From assembly GCA_005792805.1 (NCBI GenBank), contig SXQV01000140.1, positions 1 to 9,199 of the forward strand: DNA of 9,199 nt, read 5' to 3'. This DNA comes from Methylococcaceae bacterium. Lineage in GTDB: Bacteria; Pseudomonadota; Gammaproteobacteria; Methylococcales; Methylococcaceae. The translations under genes and the position numbers were made by a program. Positions 8,106-9,199 of the stretch are shown piece after piece (position 1 is the first letter of the stretch; each line of letters opens with the position of its first letter). The notes under the pieces are model-generated. The model had not been told where the DNA came from and did no database searches. It saw nothing but the letters and a program-made list of their open reading frames with translations.

Positions 8106-8115
8106 TTACCGGTAA
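8106..8115. promoter_or_regulatory. Palindrome, candidate autoregulatory operator of the mazEF-like pair
   Basis: TTACCGGTAA is a perfect 10-bp palindrome ending 5 nt before the antitoxin start and downstream of the candidate promoter. AbrB/MazE antitoxins typically bind palindromes in this position to repress their operon. Binding itself is inference. Confidence 0.4.
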
Positions 8116-8134
8116 GGGAAGTAAGGAGCGCCTC

Positions 8135-8163
8135 ACTTTAGGTTGTGGCTTTGCTATGTGCAA
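8135..8163 (-). promoter_or_regulatory. Candidate promoter of the mazEF-like pair
   Basis: On the minus strand TTGCAC (8163-8158) and TAAAGT (8140-8135) are 17 nt apart, matching consensus at 3/6 and 4/6 positions. Transcription would begin near 8127, giving a leader of about 27 nt that contains the TTACCGGTAA palindrome. The match is weak. The 131-nt gap between the helicase remnant and the antitoxin is the only sizeable non-coding stretch in the island. Confidence 0.3.
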
Positions 8164-8231
8164 GCCCATGGTTCGCTTCCCAGTGACGGAAATTCCAGGT
8201 TTTGTTCTGAAAAATGTCCATCAATCTTGCG

Positions 8232-8950
8232 TCATGGAGCGGGCTGGGCTGCCTCAAGCAAACTGCCCAGATCGAGATTGATGCTGCTCACCGCCCAGTC
8301 CGGTTCCTGGGTAAACGGTTTCTCCACGTAATACGGCCCTTCATGGGCTTCGCCTTCCACCAGCACGATGGCCATGATGAATTGCTCCTGCTGGTTGAGC
8401 CCGTAGAGGATTTCGTTGCGGGTGATGGTGAGGGTGGTCTGGCCCCTGGCGCGGCCCTTGACCTCGATGTGGCGGGACGGCGGCAGCTTGCCGCCGATGG
8501 CTGGGGGCTGGCTGGTGATGTCCCAGCCGCATTTCTCCGCCGACACATCGGTAACGTGATGCCCCATGGCGATTTCTGCCTGCGTGACTGCATTCATCGC
8601 GATCCGTTCGATGCGGCGGGCGGTCAGGTCGTCGATGGTGCGGCGGACGTTTTCCAGCGGGAGCTGCACATCCTTGCCGGCGGCGATGTCGTCCTGGAGT
8701 TTGATGTAACGGTCCGACCAGAAGTTGATCTCCTTGACCAGCCGTTCATGGACGGCAGCGAGGATCTGCTCGCGGCATTCCCAGACTGCATGAGCGGATG
8801 GCCGGGATGAATCAGACTGGCCATGGGCGCACCGGCCCGGTCCAGCAGGCGGACACAGTCCTTCTCGAAGCAGACCCGCTCGTCCAGACTGCCCTGGGCA
8901 ACGCGATGGTGAGCTTCCTCAACGGTGGCTGCACGTGAGGCATTTACCCA
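8232..8950 (-). pseudogene. Remnant of a SNF2-type helicase with C-terminal DUF3883 domain
   Basis: Two blocks survive in different frames. Block A (about 8950-8785) reads TVEEAHHRVAQGSLDERVCF and, further on, RLLDRAGAPMASLIHPGHPL, a segment found late in large DUF3883-type helicases. Block B (about 8783-8232) reads ECREQILAAVHERLVKEINF, FWSDRYIKLQDDIAAGKD and RRTIDDLTARR, then the DUF3883 domain: GWDITSQPP, RHIEVKGRARG, ITRNEILYGL, the YVEKPF segment and a short tail. Normally one to several hundred residues separate the blocks. Here they are joined near 8784 with a frame change, so the sequence between is deleted. The ATPase core is also absent. Block A follows the accC TGA immediately and in the same frame. 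A GTG at 8669 could start a DUF3883-only protein of 145 residues, but no strong start signal supports it. Confidence 0.78.
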
Positions 8951-9199
8951 TCAGTGCTTCATTCCCAGTTTCTTTTCGAGGTAGTGGATGTTTTGACCAC
9001 CGGCGTCGAAGCCCTGGTCATTGATGATATCCAGCAGCAGCGGGATGTTGCAGTTGATGCCGCCGATCACGAGCTCATTCAGCGCGGTGCGCATGCGGGC
9101 AATGGCGCTGGCGCGATCTTCGCCGTGGGCGATGACCTTGCCGATCATCGAGTCATAGTAGGGAGGAACCACATACCCATTGTAGATGTGAGTTTCTAC
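8951..9199 (-). CDS. accC: Biotin carboxylase, C-terminal part (cut by window edge)
   Basis: AccC is the biotin carboxylase subunit of acetyl-CoA carboxylase, which carboxylates the biotin on AccB in the first step of fatty-acid synthesis. The last 82 residues are present and follow E. coli AccC closely: VETHIYNGYVVPPYYDSMIG, KVIAHGEDRASAIARMRTAL, then GINCNIPLLLDII and the family ending NIHYLEKKLGM. The gene continues beyond the right edge. The stop TGA (8953-8951) is immediately followed by helicase-remnant codons. In related genomes prmA follows accC, so this gene marks the original left neighbour of the insertion. No terminator is seen after the stop, so transcription may read into the island. 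Confidence 0.96.
   Translation of the reverse strand, partial: VETHIYNGYVVPPYYDSMIGKVIAHGEDRASAIARMRTALNELVIGGINCNIPLLLDIINDQGFDAGGQNIHYLEKKLGMKH

Noticed and set aside
8101..8169. 23-residue N-terminal extension of the antitoxin
   Set aside because: It has no AbrB-like features and would run through the candidate promoter and palindrome.
8214..8810. Plus-strand open frame of 198 codons
   Set aside because: It is antisense to the DUF3883 helicase remnant and its translation shows no family features.

Overview
The window reads as chromosomal DNA of a GC-rich gammaproteobacterium. The gene order purL / bamC / dapA / gcvR / bcp and the pair accC / prmA are typical of that class, and the proteins resemble their E. 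coli counterparts closely (the DapA active-site residues fall at the same residue numbers). I cannot name genus or species from sequence alone.

Layout. Bases 1-5945 are ordinary core genome. On the minus strand, reading right to left, dapA overlaps bamC by 8 nt, followed after 128 nt by the N-terminal third of purL, which runs off the left edge. Diverging from dapA on the plus strand are gcvR-like (double ACT domain), bcp (PrxQ-type peroxiredoxin), a small exported protein of unknown function, and a serine esterase. The esterase converges on prmA (minus), with a perfect 9-bp hairpin at the meeting point. At the right edge lies the 3' end of accC (minus).

accC and prmA are normally adjacent. 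Here about 3 kb of foreign material (5960-8950) lies between them, all on the same strand. It looks like the wreck of a multi-gene DNA-modification/defence cluster: the C-terminal part of a SNF2-type helicase with a DUF3883 domain, a DUF1156 (COG1743) DNA methylase, and a DUF499 (COG1483) ATPase. Each has lost its middle. Inside the wreck sit an apparently intact AbrB/MazE-MazF (PemK) toxin-antitoxin pair, a REP-associated tyrosine transposase (RAYT) domain flanked by two REP-like elements, and the tail of a VapB-like antitoxin followed by the head of a VapC/PIN toxin. Several junctions preserve the reading frame. One 410-codon ORF is a methylase-RAYT-antitoxin chimera and the next, 114 codons, is a PIN-ATPase chimera whose stop codon abuts prmA.

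How it fits together: the core genes serve lysine/peptidoglycan precursor synthesis (DapA), outer-membrane protein insertion (BamC), purine synthesis (PurL), oxidative defence (Bcp), fatty-acid synthesis (AccC) and ribosome modification (PrmA). The island is most likely a decayed defence locus in which a toxin-antitoxin module persists. The open frames downstream of it may now carry transcription and translation into prmA. Family assignments come from recalled motifs, not from database searches.
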